In this document: piece by piece, positions 40,780-53,500 of the stretch | Layout: each line of letters begins with the position of its first letter | Position numbering within the stretch: position 1 is the stretch's first letter | NCBI GenBank assembly: GCA_034008185.1 | Contig: CM067082.1 | Coordinates: 56,751,586-56,815,585, forward strand | Direction of reading: 5' to 3' | DNA: 64,000 bases | Source of the DNA: Gorsachius magnificus | Lineage: Eukaryota > Chordata > Aves > Pelecaniformes > Ardeidae | Translations under genes and position numbers: made by a program | Notes under the pieces: model-generated | The model's database searches: none | Told to the model about the DNA's origin: nothing | What the model saw: only the letters and a program-made list of their open reading frames with translations

Positions 40780-41560
40780 TGGTTCAGACACCTAAATTCA
40801 GGTGTGTACGGTGTAGGTGCCTATGATGAGGCAGCTGTCTATGGCACCATTATCATAAAGGAGGTCAAAGGGTCAGTTCGGCTTCCCAAATCATAGGTGT
40901 CTTGTGCTATTTGAGACTCCCAAGGGCAGCTATTATGCAGAGCTCACAGGCAATTTGTGTCCTACTGCAGGGCAAAGATCCTGCTAGAGGCCAGGCAGGA
41001 CGTTCTTGGGCTAGGGACTCCATTTACCCACATAGGTGTGTATTACCATTTGAGATGCCCTAGGAAATCCAAAGTGTGCACAAGGCTGGAAGACATGGCA
41101 CAGAACCTCTTCTGAAATGGCAGATAAATATGCTTGTCTGGGCAAGGCACCCCTGGCCACCTCAACCGGCACTAGATAAATACGTGAGGGTGACCAAATG
41201 GCAATGCAGATATCCTTGTCTAGGCAACTGAATCACATCCCTAGTCAATGTAGTTGGGAATGCAGACACTGACATCAGTTCAATAATCCTCTAGCCTCAC
41301 CTGCTGCAAGGGAAGGTTCCCCAAGAGACATGGGGAGAATTCATAGACACTGGGTCTAGTGTCTGCACTAGAAGTGGCTTATCTTGCTTAGTGTCCAGTT
41401 GCTGTTCCAGAAGAGTAAATGTCTCCTGAGGGTCCTGTGTCATACACACTGTCCTGCATGGATGTCCCAGAGGCGAGGAGGGATCTCAGAGAGTGCCGGG
41501 AGCCCATTTTTAGGCAACTGAATCCTACGTTAGCTCACCATTGGTTATAATGGCACCCTC
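40780..41560. repeat. degenerate dispersed repeat, unclassified
   Basis: Contains several TAGG(C/T)(A/G)-type words: ACACCTAAATTCAGG near 40788, TAGGTGCCTATGATG near 40815, TAGGCAACTGAATCAC at 41221-41236 and TAGGCAACTGAATCCT at 41511-41526. The 41221 and 41511 words are nearly identical, and a relative lies at 14335. No open frame of note. It resembles old amniote interspersed repeats built on a TAGGCACCTAAAT word, but I cannot assign a family. Confidence 0.45.
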
Positions 41561-41749
41561 AAAACCAAACTCACAGACAGTCACGCTGTAGACATCTCAT
41601 TGTACAAGCCTGAACTGAGATCTTCACCTCTAGCTCTGCATAGAGACTGCCACGCATTTCAAGACTACAGGCTGTTCCCTTACTTTGTGTCTACCACCAT
41701 GGGCCCCTGATCTCAGCTCCTTCCCACAGCTATGCTGAAATACAATTAC

Positions 41750-42500
41750 TGCGTCATAAAATCGAATTACGGAATATACTGAGAAGAGATCCACTGAGAT
41801 CATCAAGTCCAGCTCCTGACTTCACACAGGGAAACCTAGAAGTTAAATTGTATCTGTAAGAGCGTTGTCCAAATGCTTCTCGAACACCAGCAAGCTCAGG
41901 GTCATAACCACTTCCCTTGGGGTGCTTGTTCCAGTGACCAACCACCTTCTCAGTGAAGAACTTCTCCCTAATGCCCAATCTGAACTTCCCCTGATGCAGC
42001 TTTGAGCCATTCCCATGCATCCTATCACCAGACACCAGAGAGAAGAGATCAACACCTCCCTCTCTGCTCCCCGTGATGAGGAAGTTGTAAACAGCAATGA
42101 GGTCACCCTTCAGTCTCCTCTAAGCTGAACAAACCTCGTATCCTCAGCTGCTCCCCATGCCCTCTAGTCCTTTCACTGTCTTTGTTGCTCTCCTTTGGAA
42201 ACATTCTAATATTTTTATAACCTTCCTATATTGCAGAGCCCAAAGGTGTGCACAGTACTCGAGGTGAGGCTGCACCAATGCTGAGTATAGTGGGATGATC
42301 ACTTCTTTTCACCAGTTAGCTATACTGTGCCTAATGCACCCCGGGATATGGCTGGCCCTCTTGGCTACCAGGGCACACTGTTGACTCACATTAAGCTTCC
42401 AGTCAACCAAAACCCACAGATCCCTTTCTTCAGGGGGCACTCCAGCCTTGTCTCCCACTCTACCCGTACATCCAGAGTCACACCATCCTAGGTGCAGAAT
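41750..42500 (-). mobile_element. old CR1 LINE 3' end, minus strand
   Basis: The minus strand reads the end of CR1 ORF2 and part of the RT thumb. Recognisable pieces are GNGSKLHQGKFRLGIREKFF and VVGHWN (42035-41754), and in other frames the QCEPTVF/LEHVQR-type region up to about 42500. The sequence is well diverged from the other CR1 copies in this window and has several frame changes, so it is an older insertion. The terminal octamers at the left edge are degenerate. Confidence 0.85.
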
Positions 42501-45500
42501 ACCTGGGAAGGTGCAGAATTACAAGTTACAATTACTCTAGTTACAAGTAGTAGCTAAAACACATATCCCTGCTGAGAGAAGAACAAACCTACCTCCCTGA
42601 TGCTGAGCAAATCTGTCTTCAGAGAAAACGTCTATGAGCAAATTCCCATTTGCTACTTCAAGTTCCCCACGACACCCAGGATCACAGTGCCATAGGGAAA
42701 GGAGGCCTTAACTTTTTCTCCCACTCCCACCTCTTTAATGACTTCCAGACCTCTTCAAGGACCCATCTAAGCCTCTGCAGCTGCTGAACTCCCAAGTTTT
42801 TCCCACCTTATCGATTCAACCGAATCTGCCTGAAAATGGACAAAAGGTGGTGAATACCTGGTTCCTCAGTTACGGGTTTCAGAGGGTTGTTCTCTGCTGT
42901 GTGTAGAGAGTATCCTCAGATGGAGTCCTCCAAGTGTCAGTCATTCTGGATCTGCTCAGTGTGCCTGTGGTATCATCTGATTTTTAATTTTTGTATGATT
43001 TCTAATGTATCTCATTATTACCTTGGCACCTGGGGACTATGATTTGCAGGAAGGGTTCTGTTTCAGACCAGGCTGAATTATATTGCAGTTCCAAGGCATG
43101 TTTGGCAATGGCTAATAGTGGCTGGTTATTTTTAGATATTTTTTTTCTGTTTTTCTCTCAGTTCAGATCTGTCCTATTTAAACTCTATTTTCAAAAAAAT
43201 AGAGATTTTAGACCAGCAATAGTTTCCACTCAAATTTTGGGGCATATTTTTACTCCTTATAAAAAGAGTTTTCAATTAGATTGCTTCCAATTTGATTTTT
43301 CTAAAACTGTGGTATAATTATTTTGGACCTAAATCCGTATCTCTTTTCCATGATGTGACAGTATCTCTCAGAATAAGGCCTGAATTCCCATCTAAACACT
43401 TTGTTCACAGGCGAATTTTTTCACATACCCAGTAATACCTATTTCTGACGTCTGAATACGAGCGGTTCAGCAGATACCAGACTTTTTGAGGGCTCTGTCC
43501 CTCAGTCTTTGCTATTTATTTGTGTGCTTCCACATTTGCACTGCTCTAATCCACAAAGCCAAATTCAGTGACCCCCAATGCCTGAAAATGGCTGTGGCCA
43601 CTTGCTGAGCTAAGAGTAGCAGAGGGAGTAGAATTTGGCACCTTCAGTACCAGTAGCAGTAAACAGAAAAAAACCTGCTTTCTCAGTATTGTCTCACCTG
43701 GACCCACTGCCCTATGTGGAGCTAATTTTGTCTGAAACCCATGGTTCTAAAAAATGAGAGGGGGGGAGAAAGAAAATTTGGAGGAAAAATATACAGTAGA
43801 TTTTCCAAGGCAGCTGCCAAAATTGTCACGGAGGAAAAAATAGTGCAGTAGTGATGCTAGATCCTCTTTCAAGCCATTTTTAGCATCTTGCTAAGTGATG
43901 ACATTCCCAAAGGAAGGGGATGTACTCTGTAGTATTCATTAAGTGTACAAAGTAGAGAATATATTAATATGCCATGCAAAATTGACTTTGCAAAGCCAAA
44001 ACCAAAGGTCATGGTTACTTTCCATTTCACAGGTATCTCTGGTGCAAGCACGGTTATTATTCTGGTTTTGATTACTGCTACAAGCTTCTTGTAACACTGG
44101 GGCCGTGTAGGCAGACACTTCACAGGGTGATACATAGCAGAGGAGCCATCTGCGACCTGCCGTACTATTGTACATACTACAGTAATGTCTTCACAAAATA
44201 TTTTCCCTAGAACATTTTTACATCTACTTGATTTTTGACTGCCAGAAATACCAGCTCCCATTTTTTGCTGCTTGATTTCTTTAGAGAGTAGCTGTGCAAT
44301 GGAGCATGGCAGCTGATGAAAAATCTGACCGGCTTAATGGAGGGGTTAGGGGTTTCAGAGAAGGAAACAAGCTTTTTTTTTTTTCTTGGTATCTCACTAT
44401 TAGAAGCTTCCTCAATGCTGTGCAAACACTTGTAAAGACTAATATTGCAACTGCTACAGGTAAATTTACAGACAGGGAATGAGAAAGCTAGAATGACAAC
44501 TTTAATAAAAAGGCTTCCAGTTGGAAATGTGGGGCTTGATTCTTGTCTCTCCTGTTCTTGTATAAATCAGGATCAAATTATATTTTAAAAGCAAGAACTT
44601 ACCCCGTTATAAATTTGTGAGACCAGATCTTGGCTCCTGATCTGGATGGGTGTAAAAGATCTAGTCAAAAAAAGGAACAACCATTATTAGTCTGTATTTG
44701 CTTAAAATATTTATGAAGTGCAGGAGTATGTTAGCTTGCATTTGTCTTGCAATAAAATCAGAATTCTGTACAAGAGAAAGGATTGTCATTTCCACTGTGT
44801 TCTGTGTCCCTGGTAACTCAAGCAGCCCCTTTATCCTCTTCTGCATGACAGTGTCCCATACAGGGCATAAAAGCATGTACAGGTAACATTGAGCATTTGG
44901 AGAGCCCAAGTGCTGTCAGATCAGGAGTATTTGAGGGACAATATGAGAGGAAATCCCCGTTCCAGTTTTGGCTTTACCTGCTAATCTTGCTTTCTGCTGT
45001 GTGTCATACAGTTTCTTGTAAGATACATCTCTGGCAAGATAGGTGCTGTATTTCTGCTGAGTTTTCAAAGAAGTGGGAGCAAGCAAGCTTGCAGCCAGGT
45101 ATGCAACTAGCCTGGCTGCTTTGTGTTTCAAATATTAGACTGTACTGATGCAGAAATTTTGCAGATGCTGCAACTCCATATTTGTGGGCTTTTGCAGGCT
45201 GATTTTCTACTTGGTTCGGGAGAGTTTCTGAGAGATTTCAATTATCATGGAAATTTTGCCATGAAATAGGATGAGTTTGTGTCCTGATGGTGTTTTCCTA
45301 GTAGAAGAAAAGAAAAATTGAAAGTTTATTTATGTGGCTGACACATCACAGACGGTTGCAGCCATTTCCCAGCTATATGCTTGACTTACATTTTCCGAAA
45401 TTAGCACTAATCATAACTTAGTCTAGTGAGAATCGCCTCAAGAGTACTGTAAGGATTGCTAGCTAATGGCCTGGAGAGAAGGAGCCCAAATGCTGGAAAC

Positions 45501-46264
45501 TCAACACAAAGTGCCTCTCTCAGCTCTAACAACCAGCTTCAAATGGATTAAAACTGCTACAAAGCGTATCTGGGCCACTGAAAAAAAAGCATGTAAGATG
45601 TTTACTACCATACCAAGGCTAATGCCAGAAAAAAAATCATCCTTTTTCCATTTTTCTTTTTTTTAGTGGTATTCTACCTTCTTAGAGCTTGGGGAGCCAA
45701 AACCACACACAGAGATCTATGCTGTAGCATAATATTGCTTCCTGTGTTGCTCGTTCTTCCTTCCTTAATAATCCCTGTCATTTGATTCCACTGATGTTTT
45801 CAAAGAGCTAAATGCAGAGACTGCAGGATCTCTTTCCCCAGTGGTAATAGGTAATTAAAAACTCATTATTGTGCAAGCATAGGTAGGATTCTTTTTCTCC
45901 AAAGCATTGGTTTGCATTCCTTAATTTAATCTAATTTGAACTCATTACGGGGCTTCTTCCTCAGTTCATGGCTCCTGCTTCTTACATGCACGTTTGTCTG
46001 TCTCTCCTTCTCCAGACACTAGATATAATAATGTTGGCTTTGACACAACTTCCTAGCATGGATGTTTAAAATATAGGTTTCTTTCCAGCAAGCCAAGGCT
46101 TCAGCTGCTAAAAATTTCATTGCCAGGCTTCTGCCCCGTGCTACTGACAATAGGGACTGGAGTGGGGTCCCTGTGAAGACTGCCATCGTGAAAGGCATCT
46201 TGTTCAGTTCATGCTTGCACCAGGTGATCCTGTTCAGCTGCCTCGGTCATCTTCATTTATCAAA
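42501..46264. other. no gene recognised
   Basis: AT-rich DNA with short unrecognised frames (the longest is 43869-44261, minus strand, 130 codons). No CR1 or LTR termini seen. Confidence 0.5.
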
Positions 46265-46920
46265 GGGTCCCTGAGTGCGGTATGGCTACTCGGAAGGATG
46301 GTGCGAGGGTAGAACTGCTCTGTGACAGCCCTCGCTGTCGGAGAGCAGCAGTGGCTTGCTCCACCTGGGGAGGGAAGCTGGGGGGCAAGGGCGGCAGCAA
46401 GGCAGGCAGGAGCAGGGACCTTGCCAACGAGGGTGCAGTCCCACAGTACTCAGATACGAAGAGCAGAGCAAGTTCAGTGACGTTAACCCAAGTCCACTGA
46501 GAGTGCAAACTGGCAGGGAGGTCTGTAGTGACAATGCAGGTCTGAGGTCAAGCTGGGAAGCCAAGTGAGCAAGGCAAGGTCAGAATCAGCAAGGTACAAG
46601 ACCAGGGACAGACGTACCTACAGCGGAACTCAGGCAATGACCAAGGGTGAGTGCCTGAGCTTTAATGCAGCTCCCAAGCCAAGAACGGGAAGGCCCTTGA
46701 CAAGGCTTCTCACAGGTTTCCCACACAGCTCTTTTCACAGCAGCCTGGTCCCAGGACACACAGCTACACCATAGCAGGGCTGGCCTTCAACACAAAGGCC
46801 ACGAAACCCTTGGGGTGAGGAGGGAAGAAGCTGCAGAGCCTCTTAGCGCAGCCAGGACCCTGACACTCCAAAAGGAGTCCTGGTCCTGGTCCTCAGCCAG
46901 GACCCTGACACTTTTCTTCC
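46265..46920. repeat. purine-rich, repeat-like block of unknown family
   Basis: Richer in G, A and CpG than its flanks, with many recurring CAGG, CAAGG and GGCAGG words. It ends in a 19-bp direct duplication, CAGCCAGGACCCTGACACT at 46849-46867 and 46894-46912. Two overlapping frames (46282-46508) cross it without any recognised motif. It may be an old LTR or DNA-transposon remnant, or a decayed CpG-rich element. Not resolved. Confidence 0.4.
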
Positions 46921-49435
46921 AAAAGAAGCTCAAGATCACCTGTGCTCCAAAAGTGGTACTTGAATATCAAATTGCTAATGAAAGATGGAAGTGCTCAGGA
47001 GGGTCATCAGGTTAGCACTGGAATGAGTACCACCAAGTTCCTGGGAGAACATAGTCCTTGAATTCTTTGAGTCTCCTCTGAGGAACTGATGCAGATTCCT
47101 AGCTGCTGTACGTACTTCATTGGTCCAGACAACTATAACAGATTTCTTATTCTCTCCTGAAAACTCAGTATAAAAAGAGATTCCTGGTCTCTTGCCAATA
47201 TCTCAGTCATTATCAGAAGTAATGGAAAACTCTGCTCCTCTCTGAATGATCGCAATCTGGTCATCTGAGGAGATAATCTAAAGTAAAAACTCATTGTAAC
47301 AGTCATACACATAAAATTCTATATTCTTTCATGGGGCAATAACTTAAATAATATAGAAACTACAAGAAACAAAGAATTTTCATCCTTTGTTATCAAGGAT
47401 CAGTTCAACTAGTACAATTTTCTCAACAGAAGGCTCTGAGCTTGCACACAGAAAAAGGTGCAGAATATTATACTTATCAGTAAAGCATTGATTGAACCAA
47501 GCAGTTCACTGGGAATGAGGTTAAATCTGTGGTTTATGTGCATGGGACCAGGCCCTTGGATTATGTATTTTGTATTAATTTGCTACATTTTCCCCATTTG
47601 AGACACAATTCCTTTTTAATGTGGTAAACAAGCCTTTTGAAGCCAGTGTGAAAAGCCACTTGAAAGAAAGACGTCCCTGTCTCAGAGGGGGGGTTTCCTT
47701 GGAAGTCTAAATCATTATTTTTGTGGTAATAGCTTAATTCTTATTAGCTTACTCTCAGGCAGAGTTCAGAGAGGGCTGAGTTCAGAATGTATAGGGGTAA
47801 TCTATCTACTTACATGGAAGCAGATCTAATTAGAGCTCAATACCTTTAAAATGGCTAAATTATGCATGGTGTTGGCATAGGTTGTGCTGACTGAAAATCA
47901 ACGCTGGCATTCCTGGTGGAAAATAATTATTATTCTATTTACTTTATATATTTGCCTTGCTCTCACAGTGGGAAAGACTGCATTTGCTGCTTATGAAACT
48001 GTATGGAAGGAATGCAGATGCAGGGTATTGTATTTTTTTCAGCCAAGCTTGTGTCATTCGGTTTTAAATTCCAAAATAAGGTCACAGCAGATTTTGTGCA
48101 TCCAACTGCGAGCTTCTTTTTCGCTGCTGCAGTTGCCAGAAATGCAAGCAATTGTAAGTTTCCACACAAAGCTGAATCCAAAAAGGACAGTGCAGATTTT
48201 CCATAACACCTGTCGGGCAAGAAGTCACATCCACTGACTCCAACAGACGAAAGGCTGCAACACCGAGTGCTTTTCACTCTGGTAAGAACAGCAATAAGCC
48301 AAATTTGAGAGGTTTTGACAGTCTCATCTAGAAAAGATAAAAATACCATGGAAAGAAGAGCTCTTTGGAAAGTACTTAAAAACACACTAGGGAAGAAAGA
48401 TTTAAACAGTATAGAAGGAAAAAACCCATCCATTTTTATCACACAAGAATTATAAACCAACAATACATTCCCCTAAAGTGCTCAGAGTATGGTCAAAGCC
48501 CATTGCCTGAGATGCTTAAGGTGAAATTAGTGCACCTGGGGGTACAACGTAGGGAACAACCCATGCTAGGGGATGAGAGGTCACCACAGCTTCCCCATGT
48601 AGCTTATTCATCCCTGGGCATAGGCTCAGAAAACTGTATGTTGATTTTTAGGTGTTCCCTCCAGTGAAGCTGGTTTTTTACATGGAAAAATTATGCTCAG
48701 TCGTTACTTTTTTTTTTTTTTTCTGTTGTCTTAGATTACAGCCATAACCTGATAAAGGGTGGAAAAAAAGACACGAAGGGTCACATTTGCTCAAGATTGC
48801 CCTCTCTCAAGTGACCTAGTCTGTTTTTAATTCTCTCTTTATATTTGTCCCCCCAGTAAATGATGAGACCAACAAGCCCCTTGATTGTTTTTTAAAGGCA
48901 TGATATATTTTGATGGCCATATTTTTATAGTAAGCACCTGGCTTTATTACCAGCTGGTCAAGCTAACTAATGCATGTTAAAATTTCTTCGGTATCACTTC
49001 ATTTGACACACTTTATTTTGAGCAGCTTTCAGCTGGAGATCTTTTTTAAAAACTACAGGAATATGACAATGAAAAAATCCTGAATAAAATGCTTATACCA
49101 TCACTGCTTAAGACTTTGTTATCTTCTTTTCTCTCATTTAACTCTTTGAGACAGTATAATGCAGTTACCAGATATGAAAAGTAAAAGGAGCTACTTTCAC
49201 AGATCATAGATTTTGATAGAATGTCTGATTTAAACATACTCATAAAATAGTAAAACAAACTTGGAAACTATTTTCTGAGTAAGAAAAAATTACAGTTTTG
49301 GTTTGATGCTTCTGCTATCTGAAAACTATAAAGACTTTTTATTACTCATTCAGAAGCACGTCTGAGTTGGGAATAAATACCAAATGTAAAAAGTAGTTAA
49401 TTTCCTCAGAAGCTGATTCAGAACTCATGGTTATG
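46921..49435. other. no gene recognised
   Basis: AT-rich sequence with a 15-T run at 48708-48722. A 166-codon minus-strand frame (47963-48463) shows no known domain and overlaps plus-strand frames. Nothing else seen. Confidence 0.5.
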
Positions 49436-50522
49436 TGAAGATCAGGTTCAAGACCACCTGAGGGACCTGAACATAAGCAAGTCCATGGGACCCGATGAGA
49501 TGCATCCCAGGGTACTGAGGGAACAGGCTGATGTAGTTGCCAAGCCACTCTCCATCGTATTTCAAAACTCATGGCAGTCGGGCAAAGTCACCAGTGACTG
49601 GAAAAAGGGAAACATCACACCCATTTTTAAAAAGGGTAAAAAGGAGGACCCTGGGAACTACTGACCAGTCAGCCTCACCTTCATGTGTGGTAAGATCATG
49701 GACCAAATTCTCCTGGAAGATATGTCAAAACATATGGAAGACCAGGAGCTAATTAGAGACAGCCAACATGGTTCCACCAAGCGCAAACTGTGCCTGACTA
49801 ATGTAGTAGCCTTCTATGATGGGAGTGACTGCATCAGTGGATAAGGGAAGAGCTATGGATGTCACCTACCTGGACTTCTTTAAGGCTTTTGATACGATTC
49901 CCCACAGCATTCTTACCTCTAAATTGAAGAGATATGGATTTGACAGATGGACTGTTAGATGGATAAGGAATTGGCTGGATGGCTGCATCCAGTGTTTCAG
50001 TCAATGGCTCCATGTCCAAGTGAAAACCAGTATCGAGTGGTGTTCCTCAAGGGTCCATACTGGGATCAATACTATTTAGTATCTTCATCAATTACATAGT
50101 GGGATTGAGTGCACCCTCATCAAGTTTGCAGATGACACCAAGCTGAGTGCTGACATTGATATACACTTGAGGGAAGGGATACCATCCAGAGGGATCTTGA
50201 CAGGCTTGAGGAGTGGGCCCACTTTTTTACGAAGGCCTGTAGTGACAGGGCAAGGGGCAATGGTTTTAAACTGAAAGAGGGTAGATTTAGATTGCACATA
50301 AGGAAGAACTTCTTTGCTGTGAGGGTGGTGAGACACTGGGACAGGTTGCCCAGAGAAGCTGTGCATGCCCCATCCCTGGAAGTGTTCAAGGTCAGGTTGG
50401 ACAGGGCTTTGAGCAACCTGATCTAGTGAAGGAAGTCCCTGCTGATAAGGAAGGGGATTGGACTAGATGATCTTTAAAGGTCCCTTCCAACCCAAACTAT
50501 TCTATTATTCTATAATTCTGTA
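49436..50522 (+). mobile_element. CR1 LINE, 5'-truncated and internally deleted, plus strand
   Basis: It starts inside ORF2 just before the RT domain ([20 protein letters not shown] in one frame) and ends with degenerate ATTCTAT units at about 50497-50520. RT block A and the FADD-type block are present. At about 50215-50240 the sequence then jumps from just after the FADD block to the ORF2 C-terminal region. Compared with the copy at 29.2-30.2 kb, about 0.5 kb is missing. In-frame stops and frame changes occur throughout. Confidence 0.93.
49816..50079 (+). pseudogene. CR1 ORF2 reverse-transcriptase fragment
   Basis: 87 open codons carry RT block A as [13 protein letters not shown] (catalytic Asp kept) and the conserved [12 protein letters not shown] segment. 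Upstream RT sequence continues in other frames from about 49440, with an in-frame stop at the PGNY/PVSL junction. Downstream, the block B PQG segment is read in another frame near 50043-50056. This is dead reverse-transcriptase sequence. Confidence 0.85.
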
Positions 50523-53500
50523 TCAATGGAAAATGCTCGCTGATTTTTGCTGGTGGCAGGTTGGGATTTTCTATTATCTTTTTCTTTTCTCTAACTTTCT
50601 TGTATAATTTCCTAACTTTTACCTTTTTGCTGTGATGCACTACAAATGGCAGATGATAAACTGTAGTAGAGATATTGTAAGCAAGAGATAATATAGTGAC
50701 ATTATTATAAACCCCAATAGGTGGGCTCCTTGTTATTTCACTAAACAGACCAAGAATCCAAAGGGCATGGAAATAAACTGTCCTCTGACTTCTGAAGGGG
50801 GTCCATCTATCTCCAGGGAAAAAAGTAATTGGCAGAGCAAGTGGACATTTGACTTGTGCTGCCTTTGTTCTGGTAGACAGAGGATTTCAAAGTGCAGGAA
50901 TGTGACTGACTATTAATAAATGCGACTGTTTGACACCAAATTCTTCACTCAGAACTGCTTTTAAGGTGAAAAAGTGCCCTGAAGGCTGAGACGTAATGGC
51001 AAGCTAGCATGTGATCACTTCTACACATGGAACAGACAAGACTGCATGTAGTGGTGTCTGCCACATTTTTGTGACATCACAAAAACCCAACAGGGCATCC
51101 AGAATAGGGAAGGTTAATGTCAGCTACCTGATTTTTCATGGATTCCTCCTCGAAAGTTGGAAGGAAGCACCCATGAAAAATCAGATAAGGTCTTTATGCA
51201 GAGATCAAGCTGAACCAAATCAAGAACTGAAAACAAAGATGTTCCCTTGTCTAAATTCCTTCAAGGGCTTTAAGGCCATCTGAGTATGGCTATCATATCA
51301 TGCTTGTTGAAGGAGGAGGTGTAAACAATTTTAAAAAACTGATCATGACCTGCTATCAGTGCAGCAAGCTGTAGAGCTAATACCCATCCATCACCCTTCT
51401 CTCTGGGACTTCATTAACTCCCAGCAGCCTTTAATGTTCCTGCTCTTCTTCTTTCCTCACGATGAGACAAGTCTGAACATAAGGTACATTTATGATTTTT
51501 CAGTGAAGCAAATGAGGTCACACAGATGAAACTGAGTGCAAGATTTCATGCACTATGCTCAGTTCATCTTTTCACCTTCATATTACCATAAGCAGGGTTG
51601 TTTCTTGACAATAGCAGGTGAGATTTGTGCACCACAGGTCACAGAGAATTATTTTTAAATGCATTAGGAAAATCAATTGCAAGAGCCATGGAAGCAACTC
51701 ATTCATTCTTCCCTTTGGTCACTATTTTATTCATGTACCTAATTCCAAGGTGAGCCAGAATACTTCCTTTTGTTTTGCACGCTTACATCCTAACTTTTCC
51801 TCTCATATATACGCATTTTATACCTGTGTCATTTGGTGGAGTCTTTTACTGTCATAGTAGAAGAAATAGGTAGGTAATAAGACATCTCCAGTCTGATATT
51901 ACCATATTTGACCAAGGGATCAGCTGGGGGTCTACCCTGTGGGTTAATAACTCAAGGGGAAGGAACTATTGCAGCTCCTAGCCTTGCTTTGGGATGGCAG
52001 TTCAGCTCTTGCCTTGCACATTAGTCTTAATTGGCCAGGCAGAAGAAATAATCAGTTCTCATGTTCCTTGCATGCTGGCAGCCCAAATTGTATCTGCAGC
52101 CCAAGGGTAAAGTTCTCATCTGAGTCATCTTTATTCATCATGAAAACCTAAGGAATTTTGCTTTAAAATCTACTCGGTGAATTAAGCTGATACCTAACAG
52201 GACAGCATGCTTGTTCAACCACTTTTGCGGATTTCTCAGCACTAACAACTACATGAAATACATGTTCCACATTTAAAACCCCTTGAGGAGAAAAGCCGTG
52301 AAGGGGTTAAGGGAGCAGGATTAGGATCTCATTTTTACCCCCAAAGAGGGACAACACCTGCCCTCTTCCTCCTCTGCCAGGTCTCTCCTTCCCAATCCTG
52401 TCTCATGTCGTGATGATGGTTATTCAGGCTGCGGGACCATAAACTCTGCACTGCAGCAGCATGTTACAGCTGCATTTGCTAGTCACTCAGGGACCAGTTC
52501 TGTCCTTGCTTCAAACTGTGCAGAAGGCAGGCTTCTCTCTTTCTGGGTTGCAGGTGATAAATGGGTATGGCCACCTCTTCTCCAGGGGACTCAGGATATT
52601 TCTGCTTGTGTCCGCATATGCTCTCTCTCTGCGGGAAGAATAAAACTTCTATGCAGTGATGAGTTCTTGAATGCATTTTAAAAAAACACTGGTGACTTTC
52701 TGAAAAAAAAAAAAAAAAAAACGCCCAAGAGATTTAATTAATAGTTGTTATAATCAACAATGCTACATAAGGGCTTCAAAATGTCAGTGACAGCCTAAGC
52801 AGTGACTAAGACCAACAGATTGATGTTCTACATTAGCTACTCTTCAATAAGTTCTACATTTACTTTGATTTACAAAGCAAAATAAGATTACTCTCCCTCC
52901 CTTTCCCCAAATGTCAGTTATTAATCTGTCAAGTGTCAGTTATTAATCTCAATATTTCAGAGGTTATTAAAGCAGGTAGGTTAGCAGCCTTTACAAAGTA
53001 TTCCTCATGTATTGATACCACTCGCAGTTTATGAGCTGAACAAAAATTAAAAGGGCTACTGATCCTTCTCTCCAGGCCATCAGCCTCTCGCTGTCCCTTT
53101 CCTACATCTTCTAAGCTAAGCAACTGTAGAATATAACAGTCAGATGAAAAGTGTCCTAGTGGTTAAAATTCTTACCTGACCAGCCTGCAGTTCCTTACCA
53201 CGAACTCCGTCTACGACTTTCCACAAATCCCAGGCCATGACCTTGGGGTATTCATTGGATGCTAGGACTTTAGGAGGTTGTGGCTGCAACCAGAAGCACA
53301 GTGCCGTTAAGAAATTTAGTCTACCTCCTGAGACCAGGCTGAGGAAAATGAAGGAGCACTGGTTCTGAGTTCTGACTTGGAAGAAGGAAGGCAGTGGGCT
53401 GGACAAAACCTCTACAAGCCAGGAGTTGCAAATGAGATTAATAAGACCTAGAATTCGGAACTGCTTGTAGTGAGGTGAAATAAGATGGAGGAGGGTCTGG

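Noticed and set aside
52640..52721. Processed pseudogene ending in the 19-A run
   Set aside because: An AATAAA-like word precedes it, but no upstream sequence resembles a coding or structural RNA.
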